Part shown: positions 11,105 to 21,139 of the stretch, piece by piece
Layout of the letters: each line of letters begins with the position of its first letter
Position numbering within the stretch: the stretch's first letter is position 1
NCBI GenBank assembly: GCA_021396245.1
Contig: WNYE01000001.1
Location: 992,001-1,056,000, forward strand
DNA length: 64,000 nucleotides
DNA from: Sporothrix humicola
Lineage: Eukaryota; Ascomycota; Sordariomycetes; Ophiostomatales; Ophiostomataceae
Direction of reading: 5' to 3'
Notes under the pieces: generated by a model
Database searches by the model: none
Told to the model about the DNA's origin: nothing
What the model saw: only the letters and a program-made list of their open reading frames with translations
Translations under genes and position numbers: made by a program

Positions 11105-12122
11105 ATGGGTGCCATTGAGGACCAGGTGCAGCACCTGCACGACGTTGTCGCCCGTCTCGAGGGCCGCATCAAGGACCTGGAGGCCCGCCACCTGGGCGGT
11201 GCTTCTTCGCCCAAGACGATTGACGAGATCCGCATGATCCTTATTGGCCCTCCCGGTGCCGGTACGCCTTTCCCCTTGTCTGCGCGCAGCTCAACGGAGC
11301 TTGGTAGAGTTTCGAGAAAGAATGCGAATTGGTGCGACAGAAGCTAACAGTGCGTAGGCAAGGGCACACAAGCTCCCAAGATCAAGGAGAAGTTTGGCTG
11401 CTGCCACCTGGTACGTTCTGGATCTATCCATATGAGGCACATTGCGCTCAATGGCCTTCTCCGTGTTTCCCCCCGAGGATTCCCCTGCTAACCGCTTCTC
11501 CCTCTAGGCCACCGGTGACATGCTCCGCTCGCAGGTCGCAAAGAAGACGCCCCTCGGCCGGGAAGCCAAGAAGATCATGGACCAGGGCGGCCTGGTCAGC
11601 GACGACATTGTCATTGGCATGATCAAGGAGGAGCTCAACAGCAACCCCGAGTGCAAGGGCGGCTTCATCCTGGACGGCTTCCCGCGCACCGTGCCCCAGG
11701 CTGAGGGCCTCGACTCCATGCTCAAGGAGCGCAACCAGACCCTGCAGCACGCCGTTGAGCTGCAGATCGACGACGCCCTGCTGGTGGCCCGCATCACCGG
11801 CCGCCTCGTCCACCCGGCGTCGGGCCGCTCGTACCACAAGCTCTTCAACCCGCCCAAGAAGGAGATGACCGACGACGTCACGGGCGAGCCGCTCGTCCAG
11901 CGGTCCGACGACAACGCCGAGGCCCTCAAGAAGCGCCTGGCGACCTACCACTCGCAGACGACGCCCGTCGTCGAGTACTACCGCAAGACGGGCATCTGGA
12001 AGGCCATTGACGCCTCGCAGAAGCCCGGCCAGGTCTGGGACACGCTCCTGCAGATCTTTGACGGCGATGCCAAGAAGGCCAGCTCCAGCGGCAGCTCCAT
12101 CCTGAGCAAGCTGAAGAACTAG
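11105..12122 (+). CDS. adk1: Adenylate kinase (long type, cytosol/intermembrane space)
   Basis: Exons are 11105..11261, 11358..11410 and 11508..12122; 274 residues. The first intron (GTACGC..TAG) splits the P-loop glycine codon: IGPPGA-G|-KGTQAPKIK. The second (GTACGT..TAG) is phase 0 after CCHL. The enzyme interconverts ATP+AMP and 2 ADP. Visible are the P-loop, the AMP-binding segment ATGDMLRSQV, FILDGFPRTVPQAEGLD, and a full long-type LID (GRLVHPASGRSYHKLFNPPK..TGEPLVQRSDD) lacking zinc cysteines. The N-terminal 40 residues form a short helical extension (DQVQHLHDVVARLEGRIKDLEAR), common in fungal adenylate kinases, with a Ser/Lys-rich tail (SILSKLKN). Context CAACAATGG supports the start. 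Confidence 0.95.
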
Positions 12123-13043
12123 ACATTTTTATACACCAATTTTGACATATTTTTTCATTTGTTTTTGACAACAAAAAGCGAGATCTACGAGCTCAAACAT
12201 TCTGGGCATTTATTCTTCGACTCTTCCTGATCTCCGCTTGATCTCGATCTTGACTTTGGACTTGGGGGAGAAACGAGAGATGATGACCAGATGGCTGTTC
12301 TCATACAACACAAACCACATATTACGAACAAAACGACATTTGGACTGGGCTTGGAAGCGGGGCGATGAGCGAGGACGGAACCGGGGCAAAAGTTTCAACG
12401 CAAACATGTGCACACGACATATCCTCGAGGCGGATTGGCAGGGGTGAAGGGACTGCTTGGACGCCGGGGGGGATTTTTGACTTTGGAGCGTCCATTTTTA
12501 CTCATATTCTCTCTGCGCTTTTGCTGTGTATTTTCTGTAAAAAAAGACAAAAGCGACCGGAGAGTAAAAACCAAATAAAACCACTACTTAACACAAGGGC
12601 GGGCTGCAACTGAAGTGCACCGCATGTGACGACAAATATGACGAAAACAAAAGACATGGCCGCAAGTGTGAACCATTCACAGCCTTGTGTTGGCAGAGGC
12701 TCTGCTTTCAGCTGAGCACATGGGACTATGGGGAGATTCATGCAGTGTTTTGAGACCGTCCAACCAGACCTGCATGACGATGCCCACTTGCAGCGTTCTG
12801 ACTGGGGAAGCTTCGACCAATCATCCCAGGCGGCACCCGCACTCTTTTTCGGTCGACAACACATGGCAACTCTTGCTCGATCGCTTGTGAGCGGCGCATG
12901 CTCACTCATGTTGTCATCTTACATCTTGCAGAGTGTGTCTTTTATTTCAAGCTCTTCTTCCCACCCGTCTATTATTAACACTTTGAGGTCGCCTTTTTCT
13001 TCAGCAATTTCGAGCATTCTTCAACACAAACGAACCCCTCAAT
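12123..13043. other. Intergenic region adk1 / BLOS1-like gene
   Basis: 921 bp with no gene called. It begins with the A/T-rich adk1 3' flank (TTTTTCATTTG..ACAAAAAG) and ends in a T/C-rich leader with TTCAACACAAACGAACCCCTCAAT before the next ATG. I see nothing else distinctive. Confidence 0.5.
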
Positions 13044-15440
13044 ATGGATGAGCCGGCCTCCACATCTACATCGACCCCCGCGCCAACGCCAACACCCACT
13101 CCAACACCGCGCGCAGCCTCATCGAGTGTGTTGCCCCCACTCTTGTCGCGTCTCTCATCACCACGGGCCGCACCGGTGTCCCTTAGCGCCGTCAATGTTA
13201 ATGCCATTAGTGGGACGGGAAGCGGAAGCAATGTCAACAATAGCGGCGGAGGCGCTCCAACGACAGCCGCAGCCTCGCTAGCGAACCGAGACGAGTCGAT
13301 GCTTCGGGTTGTGAGACGGGCCCCGGAAAGTGTTTCAAATGCAACGACTGCATCTACATCCAAGTCGACGGGAACAGCCTCGACGGGCTCGACAGTGACC
13401 GGGTCGGCCGCAACAATATCTGCGTCAACTACATCGCCTCGGGAAGCGCCCACTTCATCCGTCTCGTCTACATCGATACCTCTTGTTGGAGGGCCTCCTT
13501 TGGCCGGAGTCCCAGTAGCAGCGTCACCACTTCTGCCACCTGCGACTGGCCATGCACTTGCCGATCCTTTAGCGGGAACAGCTTCTGGCCCGGCAAGCAT
13601 TGCTACTGCACCGGCTGCCCTCACGTCGGCACCAACTGCGCGGTCACATCCACCAGCACCTCCCCAGCCTCTCCAGTCCTCACTTCCCTCGGCCAGTGCC
13701 CAGCGCCATATTGCCGAAGCCCGCCAGGCTCTCGATGCCAGCATCGCCAACCTGCTGGACACCCAACTTCAGAGCCGCGCTGTCCTCATGCACAACAACA
13801 TGCGCTCCATCGAGGGCCAGCAGCGCGACCTGGGTAAGGCTGTGGTAGGACTGCGCAAAGCCAACGACGGCCTGGCCCGTCTCGTTCACGACACAATGGG
13901 ACCGCTCAAAGAGATGGGCAGCCTGCAGAACTGGACCGAAGTCGAGTACCAGGGCCTCAACGTCATTGAGGAGACGTTGCGACTGGCGCGTGAGAAGCGA
14001 GAACGACGTGAACGGTGTGAACAGGCGGCTATTGAGCGAGAAGCACGGCGCGAGGCGCGGAGGAAGGAGAGACTAGAGGCAGGGCTTGGTCCTGAAGACG
14101 GCGGCGAGAGTGACGGCAACAGCAGCGACAGTGGCTCGTACTGGAGCAGCAGCTACTATTCTGGAAGCAGCGGGACCCGGTGTCGAAGCCAGAGCAGAAG
14201 CCGCAGTCGAAGTCGAAGTCACAGCAGAAGCAGACAAGGTAGCCCAAGTCGAGGCAAGGCCGCTGCCAGCACGTCGTCCGATATCAAAGGCAAGGGCAAG
14301 GCCAAAATGGAGGACATTGTCGAGAACGTCCGCGCTATGCCGTCCTCGTCAAGCAAACGGAAAGATAGCGACATCCGAGACAACATCAACTCATTCGTGC
14401 CAAAGGTGAAAGAGGAGCCAAAAGTGGATTCTCCACCGGCAACTCTGGACAAGGGCAAAGGCAAGGAGGTTGAGGTGGATGTGCCCGTGGTTGCTACGAC
14501 AAGCAATATTCAATACGGTGTTCCTCTACCATTAGTTGACACACAAAATCCATCTCCAACTGTCGTCAAGTCTGAGATTCTACCGACCGCCGACGAGACG
14601 GCGGAGCAAGCGAGCGCGGCTAAACAAGACAGCGCGGCTAGACAAGAGAGCGCGGTTATCAAGGACGAAGCCAACATGACGCACGCTTTTACTGCTACAC
14701 CGGGAGATGAAACTCCCAAGAACGAGGATAGCAGCGAACCTGCGGCGGAAAAGACTCAAGAATCAATACCTGGCAAAGATTTGTCGCAAAATGAGGCTCC
14801 TCTGGTCGAGGACAAACCAACGGATGCTCCCACAATCGAAGAGAAAGACAAGCAGGTTGTTGATCCTGCTGGCGCCTCTGACCAATTAGAAGAGGGAACG
14901 GACAAGAAGTCAGCCGATGCAAAGGCAGCTGTCAGTCAAGAAGAACCGTCGGTGACTGAAACCGAAGCGTCGTCGAATGTTTCCAAAACGGTCAAGGCAA
15001 CGCCAGAAGATGTTGGTGCACAGGACAAGCCAGCGGCTGCAAGTGATCCTGTGAAAACGCCAGCCGAAAACAAAGACTACAAGGATCTGCAACCCCAATT
15101 GGATTCCGTTGCTGATCCTTTAAATGCCTCAATTGATGATGTTACTGTTGATAAATCTGACGGTATCGAGACGGCCTCTGGGGATGAGAAGACGGCAGAC
15201 GCAAATACTGCTGGAGAGACTACAAAAGATCACATTGGTGAAGGACTTCAAGAAACCCGAGCCGAAGTTAAGGCTCCAGAGCCAGAAGCTGTGGAAGACA
15301 CACAAGCAAAGCACGCGGAGAAAGACGCAGGTGAGATGTCCGTGGTGATCGAGGGCGGAAAAGAGCACACTCAGACGGAGGATTCGGCGGTTGGTCCGTC
15401 TCACCCGCTGGCTGGCCAAGATGCAACCCCCGTATCATAA
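13044..15440 (+). CDS. Large disordered protein with BLOC-1 subunit 1 (GCN5L1)-like segment
   Basis: Intronless, 798 residues. Residues 1-215 are Ser/Thr/Pro/Ala-rich, opening with a TPTPTPTP run. Residues ~219-318 are the only ordered part: helical AEARQALDASIANLLDTQLQ.., then MRSIEGQQRDLGKAVVGLRK and LKEMGSLQNWTEVEYQGLNV. The length, helices and LKE(I/M)G-NW pattern resemble BLOC1S1/GCN5L1, a subunit of the BLOC-1/BORC endolysosomal complexes. Basic coiled-coil sequence follows (RLAREKRERRERCEQ..RKERLEAG), then Asp/Ser-Gly, an RS block (about 378-397, alternating Arg-Ser) and ~370 acidic Glu/Asp/Lys/Ala-rich residues with short tandem repeats (AAKQDS/AARQES). Animal BLOS1 is only ~125-150 residues, so the bulk is lineage-specific extension. 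BLOS1 similarity is moderate; the function of the tails is unknown. Confidence 0.6.
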   Translation: MDEPASTSTSTPAPTPTPTPTPRAASSSVLPPLLSRLSSPRAAPVSLSAVNVNAISGTGSGSNVNNSGGGAPTTAAASLANRDESMLRVVRRAPESVSNATTASTSKSTGTASTGSTVTGSAATISASTTSPREAPTSSVSSTSIPLVGGPPLAGVPVAASPLLPPATGHALADPLAGTASGPASIATAPAALTSAPTARSHPPAPPQPLQSSLPSASAQRHIAEARQALDASIANLLDTQLQSRAVLMHNNMRSIEGQQRDLGKAVVGLRKANDGLARLVHDTMGPLKEMGSLQNWTEVEYQGLNVIEETLRLAREKRERRERCEQAAIEREARREARRKERLEAGLGPEDGGESDGNSSDSGSYWSSSYYSGSSGTRCRSQSRSRSRSRSHSRSRQGSPSRGKAAASTSSDIKGKGKAKMEDIVENVRAMPSSSSKRKDSDIRDNINSFVPKVKEEPKVDSPPATLDKGKGKEVEVDVPVVATTSNIQYGVPLPLVDTQNPSPTVVKSEILPTADETAEQASAAKQDSAARQESAVIKDEANMTHAFTATPGDETPKNEDSSEPAAEKTQESIPGKDLSQNEAPLVEDKPTDAPTIEEKDKQVVDPAGASDQLEEGTDKKSADAKAAVSQEEPSVTETEASSNVSKTVKATPEDVGAQDKPAAASDPVKTPAENKDYKDLQPQLDSVADPLNASIDDVTVDKSDGIETASGDEKTADANTAGETTKDHIGEGLQETRAEVKAPEPEAVEDTQAKHAEKDAGEMSVVIEGGKEHTQTEDSAVGPSHPLAGQDATPVS

Positions 15441-15843
15441 TGATGCTAGTATAAGTACGTCGTAAATGATGACAGGATTTTATACGGGAGATTAAATAAA
15501 AAATGCATTTCTTTTGATTAATATTAAACGCCGCGAGTGTTTTGCTAGAATGTTGTATGCTGATAATGAATAAACCCGCTGTAAAAATATACTTCGTACA
15601 GGTACTCCCGCTTGATACTCCTCCGTTCAGTCTATAGGCCAGAGTTGTGATGCTTCTAATCATGCTGACGGCAACCCTTTTGTCAGCGCCGATGTGCCCG
15701 AGTATCTCCCCCATTTGTCTGTTTTGAAGCCGAAAACCAGTGTTAACGCCGTACCTCTTCTAATCTCCCACTCCGTCACTCCGTGCTGGCCAAGGCCAGA
15801 CTCCTCCCTCACTGTTCTCTCTGTCTCTGATCATCACACCACC
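15441..15843. other. Convergent 3' flanks of the BLOS1-like gene and tsc13
   Basis: 403 bp between two converging genes. The left half is A+T-rich with AATAAA-like words (GATTAAATAAAAAATGC near 15491), suitable for 3' processing of the + strand gene. No gene seen. Confidence 0.5.
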
Positions 15844-16903
15844 TTAGATTAGACCGGGAAGCATGGTGTACTTCTTCTTCTTGTACTTGTCAGGGAACAG
15901 GCGGCGGAGAGCCCGCTCCTTGTCCTTTGACCACATGCGCATGTAGATAATGCCCACTGAAATAAAGGCAATCACCATAATGTCGCGGGCAATCAGGATC
16001 ACGCCGACCCACGACAGGACCTCAAACATGTAGTTGGGCGACGTCACCAGGCTGCTGCCAATGGCGTTGGGGATCTTCTTCTCGGTGCCGCCGGGCGACC
16101 GCAGATGGGCCAGGTGCCAGTGGACCGAGAAGTTGGCAAGCTCGCCAAACACGAAGAGGGCAATGCCGAGGTAGTCGAGGGGGGTCGAGCCGAAGCCTGA
16201 GCGCGGCGGCGAGGCGTAGGGAAAGTCGGAGGAGATGCGGAATGGCGAGAGCGGGGCGTACAGAGACCAGGCGCTGGTAAGGCCGGCCATGAGCCAGTAA
16301 AAGGCCGAGTTGCGGAAGACGTTCCAGGCGGGCATGGTGTTGGCGGCAAAGCGGTGCAGCCACATGGTCTCGGCCTCACGCTTGACAAAGTGCAGCTGGA
16401 ACAGGAGGTAGATGAGCGCCTGGATGTCGGTCAGAGGAGTATCGCGAGAATACGTCCGGCCGCGAGTCAGGGCTGCGGGGAGAGGGATGATTGGGCGCAG
16501 TTGGTGGAACAGGGCGTGGAAAAGGAGCGGGCCGGCATATTCGATGAGGTAGACGGTCCGCCATCCCATCTGGGGGCCTGCAAACTGTTAGAAGAGGACA
16601 TAAACAATACGCTTTTTGAGTTTGCGAGTGCAGGAGCCTACCAAGATCCTGGACGAGAATGGCCTTGAGCTTGACGACATTTTCCTGGGCACCGAGCACG
16701 GCACGGCGGTCACGGATGATCTTGCGCGTCTCGGGGTCGAAGATGCCGATGCGGTTGTAGTCGCGGACGCCCGAAGCCTTGGCCAGCTTCTGCTGCAGCT
16801 CCTCGATCGTCGTCGCCGTCGTGACGTCGACAGAAGCGGGAAGCTTCTTGATTGTGCCAGATTTGGCGCGGTTCGACACCGCAAGCGTGAGGTTGTCGGC
16901 CAT
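15844..16903 (-). CDS. tsc13: Very-long-chain enoyl-CoA reductase Tsc13
   Basis: Exons on the minus strand are 16903..16642 and 16577..15844 (GTAGGC..CAG, phase 1 inside the Gly codon of QDL-G-PQMGW); 331 residues. The N-terminal ~80 residues form the ubiquitin-like domain typical of TECR/Tsc13 (LTLAVSNRAKSGTIKKLPAS). The membrane part belongs to the steroid 5-alpha-reductase fold: WRTVYLIEYAGPLLFHALF, HFVKREAETMWLHRFA, and the C-terminal LVTSPNYMFEVLSWVGV signature, ending in a Lys-rich tail (KYKKKKYTMLPGLI). The enzyme catalyses the last, NADPH-dependent step of each very-long-chain fatty acid elongation cycle in the ER. These chains feed sphingolipids. About six hydrophobic segments are visible. 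It is divergent to the gene at 17750 and convergent with the BLOS1-like gene. Confidence 0.93.
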
Positions 16904-17749
16904 GGTGTCTGGGCTCAGTATGTGTCCAATCGGTGCTCAGTTGGTGCTCAGCTGAAAAGCCTTGATCAGAGTCGTGCAGGGAAGTCGTCTGGAGGAGCAC
17001 GAGAAAGTGGGATGAAAGAAGGTAAAAAAGAGCAAAACGGCAAATAGGGGACGGAAGCTTCTCACAAGCAACATTTATGGGGAGCCTCGGCGCCTTCCCG
17101 TTCTGTTGGTAGACAGGGACTTTTTGGGCTCTATTTTGTTCAGGGGGATGGACACGGTTGGGGGGCTCCATTGGAGGATCTAATTGGCTGCTGACGCGCA
17201 TTTCGCTCCGTTTCTGTTGAATCATACAAAAAGTTTAAATAGCTGATCACCCCAACGGGCAAGTGCGATCGGCCCGCCTGTCTGTTCCTGTAAGAACTAA
17301 AATACAACGTATCGGCTTCTGCAGCCCTGTACGTCGTTCTAAGTTGCCCAAAACGGTGTAAGTCAACAAAGGCGACTGCCCTACCGAATGGTCGTTCCTT
17401 CCTTGGACATCGTGGTTCGTTTACAGATGGAATAACAACCTGACATGAGGAAAGAGCATTTGGTTGCTCTGGGTTGATCTTGCTTTGAATTATGCAACAA
17501 AATTGAAGAAGGAGCCACCCATTAAAGAGTCCATATTCACCTGCCGTAGACATTGAGCACGCGACAATGTCAAGAGCTGTTCACGGTCCAACAGTCGTCA
17601 AGTCAACCAAGATGCATCACCAACTGCTGATGGCTTGCCCTTCTGTGGCCCATGTCATGACAATTCTGCCATTGGCAGTTTGCTGGCGAACTGCAATGGT
17701 CTCGAATACAGCACCCACCTGACCGGCCTATGCCGTCTCTCTCGGCATC
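16904..17749. other. Divergent intergenic region tsc13 / gene at 17750
   Basis: 846 bp holding two promoters. I see no recognisable motif or extra gene; short open frames on either strand lack family resemblance. Confidence 0.45.
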
Positions 17750-19639
17750 ATGGATCACCAACGCAAAGCCACTCGCACGCCTAAACGGTTTCTCTCTATG
17801 CGCAGCCAAAGAGCCTCCGGCTCAGCCACCAGCAGTGCCGAAGTGAGCCCCCGCTTCTTGTCTTACCGGAAAGCCGCCACACCGTCTCGTACCAGAGTGG
17901 CACTTGAGGAAAAGCCATTGGCCAAAGCCTCATCCGGAGTCCGGCTGCGGGAGCCGTGGCCAGCGTTTGGCGATGCCATCCAACAGCGTGAGTGTGCTCG
18001 GGCGGATACTGTCTTTGACATGCGCAAACGGAGTGATGTGACCCGCGCCACAGTCACCAATGGCCCACCCACAACTTTTACTGCTTCCCGGCAAGCGGCA
18101 TCTTTCGTCCGGCTTCTCCAGTCCGAGCCGGGAGGTGCGGAGGCCGTCTCACCCTCGACTTCTCCTGTCTCGTCTCTGGTTACCCCGGCTGTCACCCCTC
18201 CCGATGTGGAGGTTGATAATCGCAGTGTCTCACCGAATAAGACATCGAGGCTATCGCCCACAGCCCTGGACTGGGTTCCGCGGACAAGAACCAGAACAAA
18301 CACTGATGCGGACACTGCGGCCACTACGGCCAATGCTGCCAGCGCAGCCCTCTCGCCGCGTTTGTCTTCACTCAGCTACGCCGACGTGGCCAGGATCGGT
18401 GATGGCCGACCGCCGCCACCGTTCCCACTCCTGAGAAAGATAAATAACCCACGCCCGCGCGCCAGCTTGGCGAGCACTGGCACGATTGTCCGACCGGGCG
18501 CCAACAGCAGCATTGCAACTGACAGTGGAAGCGGAAGTGGCAGCGGCAGCAGAATAGGCAGTGAACTGGACAACGCTCACGATTCAGACAAGGAAATCAA
18601 GATCTCCATCCAACAAACCGTCGACAGAATTACCTCCCTTGCAGCCATGAGGTCATCCTCCCAAGCTACATTCCAGCCCGCCGGCCGCAAGATGGACGGC
18701 AAAGTCCCGGAATGCCACGGCCTGGGAGACGGACTGAGAAGCATCGGACTCTTAGTGAAAAACATGGACGAGGGCCTCAGCATGAGTCCTTCAGATGACA
18801 TTTCATTGGACATGAACTTTTTCGGCAACAATAAGGAAACGACAATCCGGAGACCTCAGGGCGAAATCGCAAGATTCACGCCGTCGACGAACCCATGTAC
18901 TCCACGTCCGCTCTCCCAGAGTGCATCACCGACGGACAGCGAAAAGCTGCTACAATGGGACCATTTTACACCCGCGGATGGCATGCACGCAGACGAAAGC
19001 TCACTGCGCTCGCATTGGATGGCTAGGCTCAACGAGGAAACCACAGAGTACTTCCCGAATGCCAACAAGAAGATATCAATCCCAGTTATAGAAAAACAGG
19101 GATCCAAGCCTACCCCATACTTCACATGTCCTAGGCAGTTCCAAGGCGGGAAAGAAGTCGACCAGATGGAGAAGGAGACGGGCATTAAACCGACTTTCCA
19201 GCCAGTCTTCCAACCTCTCGACGACTCAACTGCTGTCCTCGGGAGACAGTCGACATTTACAGACAGACTGGTCGAGCCCAAGCAACTGTCTGGGGCGTTC
19301 GATCCCGATTTCCACTTTGCTCCCTGGCCAAGTTCGACCCAACTTGCTGCCGCCGGTGCTAAAGGCGGTTCTCCTGCACTCCCACGTCCTCAGGCTGTTT
19401 CGGCAGAACTAATCGACAACGAAGGCAGGATAATTGATGATGTGTCGCCGGCTCTAGTCCAATATTTGGGGGACCGCTGGGACTGGGTTACCCCGACTGA
19501 GATGGGCAATCTGAAGCGAGAGCCGGCAGTCGAAATCGATGTCGCTGACGTCCACGGGCCTCTCCAGGATCTCCTTGCCTTCATCGACAGCCCTGAAAGT
19601 TGGGAAAAGAAGCAGCCTGGGAAAGATGCACAGGAGTAG
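17750..19639 (+). CDS. Uncharacterised fungal protein, mostly disordered
   Basis: Intronless, 629 residues, not recognised. The N-terminus is basic (MDHQRKATRTPKRFLSMRSQR). Residues ~100-270 are Ser/Thr/Pro-rich with SP sites (likely phosphorylated) and the segment SPRLSSLSYADVAR. A (GSGSGS) linker lies near 262-268. The central part has helical stretches (IKISIQQTVDRITSLAAMRSS, ECHGLGDGLRSIGLLVKNMD). The end is more ordered and probably the conserved part: ELIDNEGRIIDDVSPALVQY, then LGDRWDWVTPTEMGNLKREP and LLAFIDSPESWEKK. There is no signal peptide, membrane segment or catalytic motif. Even codon use over 1.9 kb and a G+C-rich third position support a real gene. No function is proposed. Confidence 0.72.
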   Translation: MDHQRKATRTPKRFLSMRSQRASGSATSSAEVSPRFLSYRKAATPSRTRVALEEKPLAKASSGVRLREPWPAFGDAIQQRECARADTVFDMRKRSDVTRATVTNGPPTTFTASRQAASFVRLLQSEPGGAEAVSPSTSPVSSLVTPAVTPPDVEVDNRSVSPNKTSRLSPTALDWVPRTRTRTNTDADTAATTANAASAALSPRLSSLSYADVARIGDGRPPPPFPLLRKINNPRPRASLASTGTIVRPGANSSIATDSGSGSGSGSRIGSELDNAHDSDKEIKISIQQTVDRITSLAAMRSSSQATFQPAGRKMDGKVPECHGLGDGLRSIGLLVKNMDEGLSMSPSDDISLDMNFFGNNKETTIRRPQGEIARFTPSTNPCTPRPLSQSASPTDSEKLLQWDHFTPADGMHADESSLRSHWMARLNEETTEYFPNANKKISIPVIEKQGSKPTPYFTCPRQFQGGKEVDQMEKETGIKPTFQPVFQPLDDSTAVLGRQSTFTDRLVEPKQLSGAFDPDFHFAPWPSSTQLAAAGAKGGSPALPRPQAVSAELIDNEGRIIDDVSPALVQYLGDRWDWVTPTEMGNLKREPAVEIDVADVHGPLQDLLAFIDSPESWEKKQPGKDAQE

Positions 19640-20296
19640 GCGAAGGTTCAACGGAACCTCTCATAGGAGTGTTTTCGAAGCATGTTTACGAGAATAAGTA
19701 TTGGAATAAGAATTGGCGTTGGACATTGAATACTGTATTGTTAGAAGGAGGACATGGAGTCTCGCTAAGGAATGAAATTCACTATTGAGGTTAGACAGTG
19801 TATAATACAGTGTTTTGAGTCGAGGTTGAGAAGCACACTGTACGATGACAAGACCCACTCAGGTCCAAGGTTACATAATGTATCACATGACCATATCCGC
19901 TTTTGGTGCTAGGTTTTTTGTGCCCCGCCCCTCCGAAAAAAAATCATTGGGTTTTGTGCGCACTAGTTTTTTCTGAGGGTTTCCGCAATTTTCGCTGGCT
20001 GCCCCAGGGAAAAGTCTTGCCCATTATTTTTCGGCCTTGCATCGTCGTTTCTTCTTTTTCTCTTTTCGCATCCCAACCATCACGACAACACCGCCCATCG
20101 ACAACCAGGCGTAAGGTACGTCGACCACAGCCAGCCGCCATTGATCTCGACTCGATTGAAGAAAGCTCTTTTGTTGTTTTCCTTTTGCTCGTTATTCTGT
20201 GGCTCTGGCTTTCGGGCATTCTCTTCTCAATCCCGAGAGGATCATGGATCGTTTTTGCTAACGTGGACTTCTTGCTCCTCTCAACAGACATTCACC
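19640..20296. other. Promoter and 5' leader of rps8
   Basis: 657 bp. The left part is the A+T-rich 3' flank of the preceding gene. From about 19900 it becomes a promoter with C-rich (GCCCCGCCCCTCC) and T-rich stretches, followed by a T/C-rich leader that probably contains a 5' UTR intron (20116-20287). No other gene seen. Confidence 0.5.
20116..20287 (+). other. Probable 5' UTR intron of rps8
   Basis: A strong donor (AAG|GTACGT, 20116) and an acceptor (CTCTCAACAG, ending 20287) bracket a T-rich 172-nt segment lying only 9 nt before the ATG. Leader introns are common in fungal ribosomal-protein genes. Without cDNA this is an inference. Confidence 0.5.
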
Positions 20297-21139
20297 ATGG
20301 GTATCTCCAGAGACTCTCGCCACAAGCGCTCCGCCTCCGGCGCGAAGCGTGCCTACTACCGTGCGTCGAATCCCCGTTGAAATACAAATTAGAAAAAAGA
20401 GAATCCGAATCCGAAAAATATACAAGTGTTGTTTGGAGGAAGGAGGATGTGATACTTTCTTTCGAAAGCCCGTATCGGACTTGGGAAAAGAAGAGGGGTG
20501 TCGATGGCAATGAATGGCGTAAAACCCTTCTCGTTGTCATCAATCCCCATCCCTTCATTTCACCGTGGACATACGTTCTGACCTTTGCCAATAGGGAAGA
20601 AGCGCGCTTTCGAGGCCGGCCGTCAGCCCGCCAACACCCGTATCGGTGCCAAGCGCATTCACACCGTCCGCACCCGCGGCGGCAACCACAAGTACCGTGC
20701 CCTGCGTCTTGACTCGGGCAACTTCTCGTGGGCCTCGGAGGGCTGCACCCGCAAGACCCGTGTCATCGGTGTCGCCTACCACCCGTCCAACAACGAGCTG
20801 GTCCGCACCAACACCCTGACCAAGTCCGCCGTCATCCAGATTGATGCCGCTCCCTTCCGTCAGTGGTACGAGGCCCACTACGGCCAGCCCCTTGGCCGTC
20901 GCCGGCAGCAGAAGCAGGGTACCGCTGAGGAGCCCGCCAAGAAGTCCAACTCGGTCGAGAAGAAGCAGGCTGCCCGCTTCGCCGCCGCCGGCAAGGTCGA
21001 CGGTGCTCTTGAGCGCCAGTTCGAGGCCGGTCGTCTGTACGCTGTTGTCTCGTCGCGCCCCGGCCAGTCCGGCCGCTGCGACGGCTACATCCTCGAGGGT
21101 GAGGAGCTTGCCTTCTACCAGCGCAAGCTGCACCGGTAA
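20297..21139 (+). CDS. rps8: 40S ribosomal protein eS8 (Rps8)
   Basis: Exons are 20297..20360 and 20595..21139 (GTGCGT..TAG, phase 1, 234 nt); 202 residues. It starts MGISRDSRHKRSASGAKRAY, the hallmark eS8 N-terminus, and continues through the splice as Y-R|KKRAFEAGRQPANTRIG. It then shows VRTRGGNHKYRALRLDSGNF and SGRCDGYILEGEELAFYQRK. The protein binds 18S rRNA in the body of the small subunit and is needed for 40S assembly. The insert around residues 120-150 (GRRRQQKQGTAEEPAKKSNS) is the usual eukaryotic expansion. ACCATGGG is an ideal start context. The coding intron is long compared with others in this window. Confidence 0.97.

Noticed and set aside
20361..20594. Possible intronic snoRNA in the long rps8 intron
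   Set aside because: I looked for C (RTGATGA) and D (CTGA) boxes with a closing stem and for an H/ACA layout; no convincing pair is present.
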